In this document: positions 1 through 6,475 of the stretch, one piece after another
How the letters are laid out: each line of letters starts with the position of its first letter
Position numbering within the stretch: position 1 is the stretch's first letter
Origin: an uncultured Eggerthellaceae bacterium
GTDB taxonomy: Bacteria > Actinomycetota > Coriobacteriia > Coriobacteriales > Eggerthellaceae
Direction of reading: 5' to 3'
Length of the DNA stretch: 10,276 nucleotides
Assembly (NCBI GenBank): GCA_910588905.1
Contig: CAJURZ010000013.1
Coordinates: 56,075-66,350, forward strand
Program-made: the position numbers and the translations under genes
Notes under the pieces: model-generated
The model's database searches: none
Told to the model about the DNA's origin: nothing
Seen by the model: only the letters and a program-made list of their open reading frames with translations

Positions 1-109
1 CGCAGGTGCTGCGCTTCTCGGCACGGTATGCGTTGCGCTCTGCAGGTTCAAGTAGGGTGGTTCATCGGCAATGCTCTCTTTCTCTCGGCAACGATTTTCG
101 TCCTTTCGC

Positions 110-137
110 TTGCGAATGTGCTGATTTGCGCTACAAT
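110..137 (+). promoter_or_regulatory. Putative sigma-70-type promoter for the MFS-CBS transporter
   Basis: A -35-like TTGCGA at 110-115 is followed after 16 bp by a -10-like TACAAT at 132-137. Transcription would start near 144, giving a leader of about 60 nt before the ATG at 204. The hexamers match consensus at 4 of 6 and 5 of 6 positions. No other good candidate was seen in 1-203, which otherwise holds no gene I can support. Confidence 0.5.
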
Positions 138-203
138 CGCCTGTTCGAAAAGAGATTTTCTCGCGTATTCGGATCAAGAAAAGCAAAGAGGGGCGAACTG
201 AAT

Positions 204-2207
204 ATGGCTCTAGGTGTAGACAGGAAAGACCTGGTCATGGTCGGTGTGCTGCTGTCAGGCACGCTGTTGGCGGTGCTCAATCTGACACTGCTATCTCCGG
301 CGTTGCCCGCCATCATGGGCTCGTTGAACGTGGATGCCACCACGGTCCAGTGGCTCACGAGCGGCTATTCGCTGGTAGAGGCAGTCGTCATCCCGCTTTC
401 GGCCTACCTGATCGGACGGTTCACCACACGCCAGCTCTTCATCAGCTTCCTCTGCGTGTTCATGGTGGGCTCTCTGGCGGCTGCGCTGGCACCGGTGTTC
501 CCCGTGCTCTTGCTCGGGCGCATCCTCCAGGCGGTGTGCACGGGCGCCATCATGCCCATGGTGTTCACGGTCATCCTGCTCGTATTCCCGCGCGAGATGC
601 GCGGAACGGCCATGGGTGTCATCGGTCTCATCATCGGCTTCGCGCCCGCGGTCGGTCCTTCGCTTGCGGGCCTGCTCGTGGATTCGGTCGGTTGGCGGTG
701 GTTGTTCGGCATCGTATTCGCCTTGTCGGTCGTGGTCATCGTGCTCGCGGTGTTCACGCTCAAGGACTACGGGGATTTCAAGCGCAGCCGCTTCGATGTG
801 CCTTCCGTGGTGCTCTCCACTTGCGGTTTGGTCTGCCTTCTCTTCGGGCTGTCAACCTTCGCATCCACGCCGAACATGGCTCTTACCGCAGGCCTTATCG
901 TGGTGGGCATCATCCTCATGGGGTTCTATGTGCGTCGTCAGCTCACGATACCCGAACCCATGCTCAAGGTAGGCATTCTCAGCACGCGCAAGTACGCCAT
1001 CTCTGTGATCATCATCGTCACGGTGCAGGCGGCCCTCATGGGCACGGGTGTCATCACGCCGCTCTATATCCAGGGCGTGCGCGGCTATTCTGCCACGATG
1101 TCCGGCGTTGCCATGCTCCCGGGTGCGGTCATCGGTGCATTCATGGGGCTCGTGAGTGGGCGCTTGTTCGACCGCTTCGGTGCCAAGCGCATCGTGGTCC
1201 CCGGTGCGTTCGTTGCGCTGGCCGGTGCGGGATGCTTGGTCGCATTGGGGATGGATTCCAGCTTCGTGTTCATCATGCTGGCCTACACGGTGCTCACGGT
1301 AGGTCTGCAATTCACCATGACGCCGCTCAATACCTGGGGCGTGAATTCCTTGGACAATTCCGTCATCCAGCATGCCCAAGGGCTCTCCAATACGCTCAAT
1401 CAGGTGGCTGCCAGCGTGGGCACAGCGCTCCTCGTCTCCATATCAGCGCTCTCACCCCTGTTGGTGCCCGATGCATCGCCCGTGGAGCAAGCGTTCACGG
1501 GGTATCACATGGCCTATACGGCTACTGCCATCCTCATGGCGGTGGCAGTGCTGATCATCGTGTTGTTCGTGAGCGATAAGGACCGGCGGGCGAAGGGAGC
1601 GTCCGGGGAGGCCCCGGAGACGTTGCCTGATTATGCAGCTGGCCTTGATGGCGTGACGGTGGATGCTCGCGCGGACGAATCACGGATAGAGCTCCTGGGT
1701 GGCACCATGGGCACCAAGGTGCAGGATGCCATGAACGGTGACCCTGTGGTGGCTACCAGCGACATGCCCATGCGTAGCATCATCCGCTTGATGTCTGCCA
1801 CGGATTCCAGTGGCCTGCCTATCGTAGACGCCGACGGCGTGCTCGTCGGGTTCATCTCAGACGGAGACATCGCGAACTATCTGGGCCGCCATGACATCTC
1901 CGTGATCGACACGACGCTCAATCTGTATCGGTTCGTGGATGATTCGCCCCTCAAGGGACGCCTGCTGGGGCTGTTGGACCTGAACGTCATGGGCATCGCC
2001 ACTAAGAAGGTCATATCGGTGGAGGCCGACCTTCCCATTGACGACGCATGTCGCGTGCTGGCAGAACGACGCATCAAGAAAGTACCCGTCGTGTCCAACG
2101 GTCAGCTGGTGGGCACGCTGTCCCGTCGTGACATCATGCGGAACCTGTCAGAGATCGTGGATGCGATAGAGGAGCAGGATAAGGGGCAAAGCGAGCGCGC
2201 CTGCTAG
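204..2207 (+). CDS. 14-TM MFS transporter (DHA2, EmrB/QacA type) with C-terminal tandem CBS domains
   Basis: A predicted inner-membrane proton-driven exporter of drugs or metabolites; the substrate cannot be read from sequence. The 667-residue protein shows about 14 hydrophobic segments over residues 10-455. A TM5 antiporter motif C (GFAPAVGPSLAG) and a motif A-like loop (GRLFDRFGAKR) support the DHA2 drug:H+ antiporter group. In the TM1 motif the usual acidic residue is Asn26 (LNLTLLSPALP). A linker (456-503) leads to two CBS domains, about 504-565 and 595-655. Each keeps the S-x-x-D ribose-binding signature (SDGD at 552-555, SRRD at 640-643), so adenine-nucleotide binding is plausible. The start is ATG 204 because GAGGGG at 188-193 lies 10 nt upstream. 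The frame stays open back to position 6, but those residues are not MFS-like. The fusion is intact, with no frameshift. The family call is firm; CBS regulation of transport is inference. Confidence 0.9.
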   Translation: MALGVDRKDLVMVGVLLSGTLLAVLNLTLLSPALPAIMGSLNVDATTVQWLTSGYSLVEAVVIPLSAYLIGRFTTRQLFISFLCVFMVGSLAAALAPVFPVLLLGRILQAVCTGAIMPMVFTVILLVFPREMRGTAMGVIGLIIGFAPAVGPSLAGLLVDSVGWRWLFGIVFALSVVVIVLAVFTLKDYGDFKRSRFDVPSVVLSTCGLVCLLFGLSTFASTPNMALTAGLIVVGIILMGFYVRRQLTIPEPMLKVGILSTRKYAISVIIIVTVQAALMGTGVITPLYIQGVRGYSATMSGVAMLPGAVIGAFMGLVSGRLFDRFGAKRIVVPGAFVALAGAGCLVALGMDSSFVFIMLAYTVLTVGLQFTMTPLNTWGVNSLDNSVIQHAQGLSNTLNQVAASVGTALLVSISALSPLLVPDASPVEQAFTGYHMAYTATAILMAVAVLIIVLFVSDKDRRAKGASGEAPETLPDYAAGLDGVTVDARADESRIELLGGTMGTKVQDAMNGDPVVATSDMPMRSIIRLMSATDSSGLPIVDADGVLVGFISDGDIANYLGRHDISVIDTTLNLYRFVDDSPLKGRLLGLLDLNVMGIATKKVISVEADLPIDDACRVLAERRIKKVPVVSNGQLVGTLSRRDIMRNLSEIVDAIEEQDKGQSERAC

Positions 2208-2217
2208 GCAGCTTCCG

Positions 2218-3087
2218 TTAGGGCCGTTTCGCCTTCTGCCAGAGGGTTTCCTGCTCCGTTGGGCTCATCTCTTCCAAGGTGGTTCCTTTGGCGTAGGCAT
2301 CGTCTTCCATGGACGCCCAGCGCTCACGGAATTTCCGGCACGTGGCGCGAAGGGCGTTCTCAGAGTTGATGCCCATCTTCCGTGCCACATTCACCAGGCT
2401 GAAGAGCACATCCCCCATCTCCAGCTCTACGGCAGTGGCGGCAGGGCTATCGTGGAGCACTTTCCCTGCTGCATCCTTCGGGGCGCTCTCATAAGCGGCT
2501 TTGAGCTCAGACGTCTCCTCGGCCACCTTCTCCCATACGCCCTCCAAGCCATTCCAGTCGAAGCCCGCAGCTGCAGCCTTGCGGGAGATCTTCTGAGCCT
2601 GGGTGAGGGCGGGAAGGCCCGTAGGTACGCCATCCAGGAGGCGTTCCGGCCCCGCCGCTTCGGACTGGTCTCCTTTTTCCTGCAGCTTGATCTTGTCCCA
2701 GAGCGTGATCACCTCGTTGGCGCTGCCAGCGGCTGCATCGCCGAACACATGGGGGTGTCGCCGTATCATCTTCGCATTGATATCTCGACAGACATCATCG
2801 ATGGTGAATTCGCCTGCATCTGAGGCTATCTGGCTCTGGAGCACAACCTGCAGCAGCACATCTCCCAGCTCTTCGCGCAGATGCTGGATGTCGGCTGCCT
2901 CGATGGCATCCACGGCCTCGTAGGCCTCTTCCACCATATTGGGAGCGATGGAAAGATGGGTCTGCTCTCTGTCCCAAGGGCACCCATCCGGTGCCCGCAG
3001 GCGGGCGATGGTGGCTACGAACTCATCGAAGGCAGCGTGGGGACAGGTTCTTTCGGTGGGGGAGGAAGTGACGGCATCTTCTGCCAT
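2218..3087 (-). CDS. mazG: Nucleoside triphosphate pyrophosphohydrolase MazG
   Basis: Hydrolyses (d)NTPs to the monophosphate and pyrophosphate in the cytosol, a house-cleaning role that removes aberrant nucleotides. The 289-residue protein has the full two-domain MazG layout. Domain 1 carries the CPWD box (residues 36-39) and the metal-binding EExxE...ExxD set (E53, E54, E57, E73, D76), then the IRRHPHVFG segment (108-116). Domain 2 begins at FDWNG (176-180) and repeats the metal set (E190, E191, E194, E223, D226). It is slightly longer than the E. coli enzyme (263 residues), mainly through an N-terminal extension of about 20 residues. The ATG at 3087-3085 is preceded by AAAGGA (complement of 3094-3099), a well-placed ribosome binding site. 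It is transcribed divergently from the aarF-like gene and converges on the MFS gene with 10 bp between stops. Confidence 0.95.
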   Translation of the reverse strand: MAEDAVTSSPTERTCPHAAFDEFVATIARLRAPDGCPWDREQTHLSIAPNMVEEAYEAVDAIEAADIQHLREELGDVLLQVVLQSQIASDAGEFTIDDVCRDINAKMIRRHPHVFGDAAAGSANEVITLWDKIKLQEKGDQSEAAGPERLLDGVPTGLPALTQAQKISRKAAAAGFDWNGLEGVWEKVAEETSELKAAYESAPKDAAGKVLHDSPAATAVELEMGDVLFSLVNVARKMGINSENALRATCRKFRERWASMEDDAYAKGTTLEEMSPTEQETLWQKAKRP

Positions 3088-3116
3088 GGGTGGTCCTTTC
3101 GATCCTTGGTCGCCCC

Positions 3117-3125
3117 GATTCTATC
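3117..3125 (-). promoter_or_regulatory. -10-like element for mazG
   Basis: Read on the minus strand this is GATAGAATC, containing TAGAAT (5 of 6 to TATAAT). It would start transcription near 3111, about 24 nt before the mazG ATG. No good -35 box lies at 15-18 bp; CTGTAA at 15 bp is the best I see. It is the exact inverted copy of the element at 3180-3188. Confidence 0.4.
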
Positions 3126-3179
3126 TCATACGGCCTCGTTACAGCCCGGGTACAACGGGTCTGCGGCTTTGTCGTTCAG

Positions 3180-3188
3180 GATAGAATC
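3180..3188 (+). promoter_or_regulatory. -10-like element for the aarF/UbiB-like gene
   Basis: GATAGAATC contains TAGAAT at 3182-3187 and would give a leader of about 27 nt before the GTG at 3221. The -35 region (around 3159-3164) is poor. The same nonamer serves as the -10 of the stronger promoter at 4932-4960, which supports a promoter role here. Confidence 0.4.
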
Positions 3189-3220
3189 GAGGCAGAGCGG
3201 AACGGGGAAGCAGGGGGGGG

Positions 3221-4882
3221 GTGTTCGGGTTGGCCACACTACAGGAGTTCTTCAAGGTGGCGCATCTGTCGCTGACGGATAAGACGTCTGGGAGCCGCAT
3301 GCGCCAGATCATCTCCGTGCTGCGGAAGTATGACGTGATGTCCGGCCTTACCCCTGAGAAGGCCGTGGAGGTGCTCGAGGCTCTGGGTCCCACCTACGTG
3401 AAGATCGGCCAGATGGCTTCTACCCGCTCTGACATCCTCCCGAAAGCCTACTGCGAGGCCTTCGAGAAGCTCCATGCTGACGTGACCCCCATGCCCTTCT
3501 TCCAGGTGATCAACTGCATAGATGCCAGCTATGGCCATAGCTGGCAAGAGACGTTCCTCTCCATAGACCCCCACCCACTGGGCTCCGCCTCCATCGCTCA
3601 GGTGCATCGGGCGGTCCTGTTGGACGGCTCGGTGGTGGCCGTGAAGGTGCGTCGTCCGGGCATCGTGGCTGAGATGTCTGAGGATATCGTGCTCATGCGT
3701 CGGCTCTTGGCTACGGCGGAATTCATGACCACCGAGCACAAGACCCTCTTGCTCAACTTCGAGAATCTCTTGGATGAGCTTGAGCGCACCACCAACAATG
3801 AGCTCGACTTCACCGTCGAGTTGGAGAACCTCATCCGCTTCCGGGCGGAGATAGCCTCTCAGGAAGGCGTCAGCTCGCCCCTTCCCTATCCCGCAGCATC
3901 CAATGAGTCCGTACTGGTCATGCAGTATATAGAGGGGGTGCACGTGGATGATCTGGCGGCCCTGAAAGCTGAAGGGGCTGATCTGGATCGTCTGGGCTTC
4001 CGCATCGCCCAAAGCTATATCTCTCAGGTGCTGGATGATGGCTTCTTCCATGCCGACCCGCATCCGGGCAACATCATCATCCAGGGGAAGGAGATCATCT
4101 GGATAGACCTCGGCATGACAGGCAGCCTCGATCCCAGCCAGCGTCAGCTGGTGGGGCGCATGCTCCGCTCGGTCACCTCTAATGACGCCTACGTATTGAT
4201 GGACTCGGTGATCAGCATATCGAAGAAGAGCGGGCCCGTTGATTATGGTGTGCTGCTCCAAGAGCTTTCGGTGCTGCTGAACAAGTACGGTTCCGCCGAG
4301 CTCTCCAACATCAACTTAGGGGACGTCATGGGTGAGATCGTTGAGGTCCTGCGAACCCAGAACCTCATCATGGCTCCGGCCGTCACCATGCTGGTGCGCG
4401 GCATCGTCACGCTGGAGGGCGTTCTGGAGGATATGGCTCCAACCCTGAACGTGCTCGATATCGTATCCGAGCACGTGCTCATGCAGTCATTGAGCCCTAA
4501 GCACTTGGAGATGCGGGCACTGGAGCTGCTCACCTCTAGTGCAGGATCTGCTGAAGCTCTGGTCAAGCTCCCGAGGCAGGTGTCGAATACCCTTGAGATG
4601 CTCGAACGCGGGGAGGTGGCTCTCACGGGCAAGGTGGAGGTCTCTACCAGCTTGCTGGCTACCGTCTATGCCGTCGTGGGGCGCATCTCCTTGGCGCTCA
4701 TCTCAGTGGGCCTGTTCCTGGGGTCCTCCATCCTGTGCACTACGAACATGGAACCCAAGCTCCTAGAAGTGCCCGTGCTGGGGGTCTTGGGATACCTGGG
4801 GGCGTTCGTCCTGGGGGTCTATGTGATAGTCCAAACCTTCCGTAGCCGTCACCGGATGAAGAATCACCAGAGGCTGGACTGA
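3221..4882 (+). CDS. AarF/ABC1/UbiB family kinase-like membrane protein
   Basis: Belongs to the UbiB/ADCK atypical kinase family, tied in other organisms to quinone (ubiquinone) biosynthesis or lipid homeostasis; its partner here is unknown. The 553-residue protein shows the family KxGQ motif (K61, G63, Q64), the Ala-rich loop replacing the kinase P-loop (GSASIAQVH, 121-129), the ATP-site lysine in VAVKVRRPG (K142), the catalytic loop HADPHPGN (277-284; D279, N284) and the DFG-like IDLG (295-298; D296). Two C-terminal hydrophobic helices (about 484-505 and 515-537) match the membrane anchor of this family. The start is uncertain. GTG 3221 is the longest option, but TTG 3230 is also plausible because the G-rich tract at 3213-3221 would then sit 8 nt upstream. 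No quinone genes lie nearby, so I give no symbol. Confidence 0.9.
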   Translation: MFGLATLQEFFKVAHLSLTDKTSGSRMRQIISVLRKYDVMSGLTPEKAVEVLEALGPTYVKIGQMASTRSDILPKAYCEAFEKLHADVTPMPFFQVINCIDASYGHSWQETFLSIDPHPLGSASIAQVHRAVLLDGSVVAVKVRRPGIVAEMSEDIVLMRRLLATAEFMTTEHKTLLLNFENLLDELERTTNNELDFTVELENLIRFRAEIASQEGVSSPLPYPAASNESVLVMQYIEGVHVDDLAALKAEGADLDRLGFRIAQSYISQVLDDGFFHADPHPGNIIIQGKEIIWIDLGMTGSLDPSQRQLVGRMLRSVTSNDAYVLMDSVISISKKSGPVDYGVLLQELSVLLNKYGSAELSNINLGDVMGEIVEVLRTQNLIMAPAVTMLVRGIVTLEGVLEDMAPTLNVLDIVSEHVLMQSLSPKHLEMRALELLTSSAGSAEALVKLPRQVSNTLEMLERGEVALTGKVEVSTSLLATVYAVVGRISLALISVGLFLGSSILCTTNMEPKLLEVPVLGVLGYLGAFVLGVYVIVQTFRSRHRMKNHQRLD

Positions 4883-4931
4883 GCCTCATCATCTAGGCCT
4901 TCATCGTCGCAGCGCTCTTCGGGCTGGCTCA

Positions 4932-4960
4932 TTGAGCGGCTTGGTTGGCTTTGATAGAAT
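4932..4960 (+). promoter_or_regulatory. Putative promoter for the DUF2130 gene
   Basis: TTGAGC at 4932-4937 and TAGAAT at 4955-4960 are separated by 17 bp, the ideal spacing. The predicted start near 4967 leaves a leader of about 42 nt. This is the best-formed promoter in the window, and it suggests that this gene is transcribed independently of the aarF-like gene upstream. I saw no convincing terminator between them. Confidence 0.6.
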
Positions 4961-4996
4961 CCTGGTCTTCCCCGGCATCCTGTCAGGTCACTGATA

Positions 4997-5003
4997 GAGG
5001 AGG
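4997..5003 (+). promoter_or_regulatory. Ribosome binding site of the DUF2130 gene
   Basis: GAGGAGG lies 5 nt before the ATG at 5009. A second ATG at 5005 is out of frame and only 1 nt away from this site, so the Shine-Dalgarno spacing decides for 5009. Confidence 0.7.
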
Positions 5004-5008
5004 CATGC

Positions 5009-6292
5009 ATGTCGCAGATAGAGTGCCCGAATTGCCATACGGCGTTCACGGTGGATGAGAGCGGATACGCGGCTATCCTGAATCAGGTGCGAGATAAGGA
5101 GTTCCAGCGTGAGCTCGCCGAGCGTGAGAAGCTGACCGAGAAGACCCATGAGCAGCAGCTGGAGCTTGCCGTGCAGAAGGCGCTCGAGGCAGCCAGGCTC
5201 GAAGCGGCTCAGGCTCAGGAGGAGGCTCGCAAGCAACAGGCCGCCGTGGAGCGCGAACTGGATCATGTGCGCCATCAGCTCGAATCCGAGAAGCAGACGT
5301 CTGCCACTGAGCGGCAGCTTGCCATCGAGCGGGCCGAACGAGAGGCAGCGGAGCATCAGCGTGCCATCGAGCGGGAACGCGATGAGCTGCGCGCTCAGAT
5401 CGAGCGTGACCGGGCGGAAGCCGATCGGCTCCAGTTGGCCCATGAGGTGGAATTGAAGGAGAAGCTAGCGGCTAAAGATGAGCTGATCCTCGATCGCGAA
5501 CACGAGATAGAGCGCATCCGTGACATGAAAGCGCGCCTCTCCACCAAGATGCTCGGCGAGACCCTCGAACAGCACTGCGAGGTCGCCTTCAATCAGCTAC
5601 GGGCAACGGCCTTTCGCAATGCCTATTTCGAGAAGGACAACGATGCCTCTGGGGGGACCAAGGGGGATTACATCTTCCGGGAAGAGGACGAGGAGGGCAC
5701 CGAGATCATCTCCATCATGTTCGAGATGAAGAACGAGGCCGATGATTCGACGAACCGGAAGAAGAACGAGGACCACTTCAAGAAGCTCGACCATGACAGG
5801 AAAGCCAAAGGGTGCGAATACGCTGTCCTCGTATCCACCCTTGAACCGGAGAGCGAGCTCTACAATGCCGGCATCGTAGATGTGTCCTATCGCTACGACA
5901 AGATGTTCGTCGTGCGGCCCCAATGCTTCATCCCCATCATCACGCTGTTGCGCAATGCGGCCCTGTCCTCATTGGAGTACCGGGCTCAATTGGCTCTCGT
6001 GCGCCAGCAGAACATCGACGTGACCAACTTCGAGGCCAGCTTGGATGACTTCAAAGAGAAGTTCGGCCGCAATTATCGGCTGGCCAGCGAGCGGTTCCAG
6101 AAGGCCATCGAGGAGATAGACAAGTCCATCGACCACTTGCAGAAGATCAAGGATCACCTCTTGGGTAGCGAGCGCAATCTTCGCCTGGCGAATCAGAAGG
6201 CGGAAGACCTCACCGTGAAGCGGCTCACCCGCAAGAATCCCACTATGAAGGCTCTGCTGGATGAAGCCCGGGTCAAGGACCAAGAGGATTGA
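5009..6292 (+). CDS. DUF2130 family coiled-coil protein with nuclease-like C-terminal core
   Basis: Recognised as a DUF2130 protein; the biochemical function is unknown. The 427-residue length is typical of the family. Residues 1-15 hold a CPNCH pair (C6, C9), half of a zinc-ribbon-like knuckle. Residues about 27-180 are a long Glu/Arg/Ala/Gln-rich coiled coil. The region about 180-320 is the conserved globular core. It contains GETLEQHCE (183-191), GDYIF (D220) and FEMKNE (E239, K241). This D-x18-E-x-K arrangement after a Glu-bearing helix resembles the PD-(D/E)XK nuclease fold seen, for example, in the likewise coiled-coil RmuC proteins. A second helical stretch (about 355-405) and a basic tail follow. 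No signal peptide or membrane segment is visible, so it is probably cytosolic. The gene has its own promoter and a strong ribosome binding site. The family call is confident; the nuclease idea is inference from motifs. Confidence 0.85.
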   Translation: MSQIECPNCHTAFTVDESGYAAILNQVRDKEFQRELAEREKLTEKTHEQQLELAVQKALEAARLEAAQAQEEARKQQAAVERELDHVRHQLESEKQTSATERQLAIERAEREAAEHQRAIERERDELRAQIERDRAEADRLQLAHEVELKEKLAAKDELILDREHEIERIRDMKARLSTKMLGETLEQHCEVAFNQLRATAFRNAYFEKDNDASGGTKGDYIFREEDEEGTEIISIMFEMKNEADDSTNRKKNEDHFKKLDHDRKAKGCEYAVLVSTLEPESELYNAGIVDVSYRYDKMFVVRPQCFIPIITLLRNAALSSLEYRAQLALVRQQNIDVTNFEASLDDFKEKFGRNYRLASERFQKAIEEIDKSIDHLQKIKDHLLGSERNLRLANQKAEDLTVKRLTRKNPTMKALLDEARVKDQED

Positions 6293-6331
6293 TGCGTCAG
6301 GTTGCCTGTAAGGGCAGATCGGGATCGGCCC

Positions 6332-6353
6332 GGGGTCGAACAGGTTCGACCCC
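6332..6353 (+). terminator. GC-rich hairpin after the DUF2130 gene (terminator or operator)
   Basis: GGGGTCGAA at 6332-6340 pairs perfectly with TTCGACCCC at 6345-6353 across a 4-nt loop, starting 39 bp after the DUF2130 stop. No T-tract follows, so it is not a classic intrinsic terminator. The centre (TCGAAC-AG-GTTCGA, 6336-6349) resembles the actinobacterial/Bacillus LexA box, but with a 2-bp rather than 4-bp spacer. Confidence 0.4.
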
Positions 6354-6397
6354 TACGGATATCCTATCGGACGCGCTCTTCGCATAGGGGCATAACA

Positions 6398-6475
6398 ATG
6401 TTCCTGCCAGTCCATCTGCGCGTTGGAACTGCTACCATGGGCGGACGAGAAAAGCGGGATGAAAGCAGGTCGTAG
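6398..6475 (+). CDS. Possible 25-residue leader ORF overlapping the nfo start
   Basis: ATG at 6398 is preceded at 7 nt by AGGGG (6386-6390), a better Shine-Dalgarno match than the one in front of the nfo ATG. The frame runs 25 codons to TAG at 6473-6475. It overlaps the nfo ATG (6459) in another frame and ends 1 nt before an in-frame nfo TTG (6477). The product begins MFLPVHLRVG and ends in a charged stretch (GGREKRDESRS), with no recognisable domain. It may be a translated leader that couples to nfo, or chance. Confidence 0.25.
   Translation: MFLPVHLRVGTATMGGREKRDESRS

Noticed and set aside
6..203. Upstream extension of the MFS frame by 66 residues
   Set aside because: The residues are basic and not MFS-like, the region contains a good promoter (110-137), and ATG 204 has a proper ribosome binding site.
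350..1579. 409-residue open frame inside the MFS gene
   Set aside because: It lies in another frame of a well-supported gene, is rich in His, Arg, Gly and Ala as expected of a GC-rich shadow frame, and shows no domain.
3239..4261. 340-residue minus-strand open frame opposite the aarF-like gene
   Set aside because: It is antisense to a gene with all family motifs, its composition is His/Leu/Glu-rich shadow type, and it has no recognisable domain.
4880..4931. TGAGCC...GGCTCA inverted repeat after the aarF-like gene
   Set aside because: Only 6 bp with a 40-nt loop and no T-tract, so too weak to call a terminator.
6340..6360. tRNA T-arm-like sequence (GGTTCGACCCC)
   Set aside because: The 5-bp T-stem does not form around the TTCGA loop, and no acceptor, D or anticodon arms can be drawn. 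The sequence is explained by the hairpin at 6332-6353.
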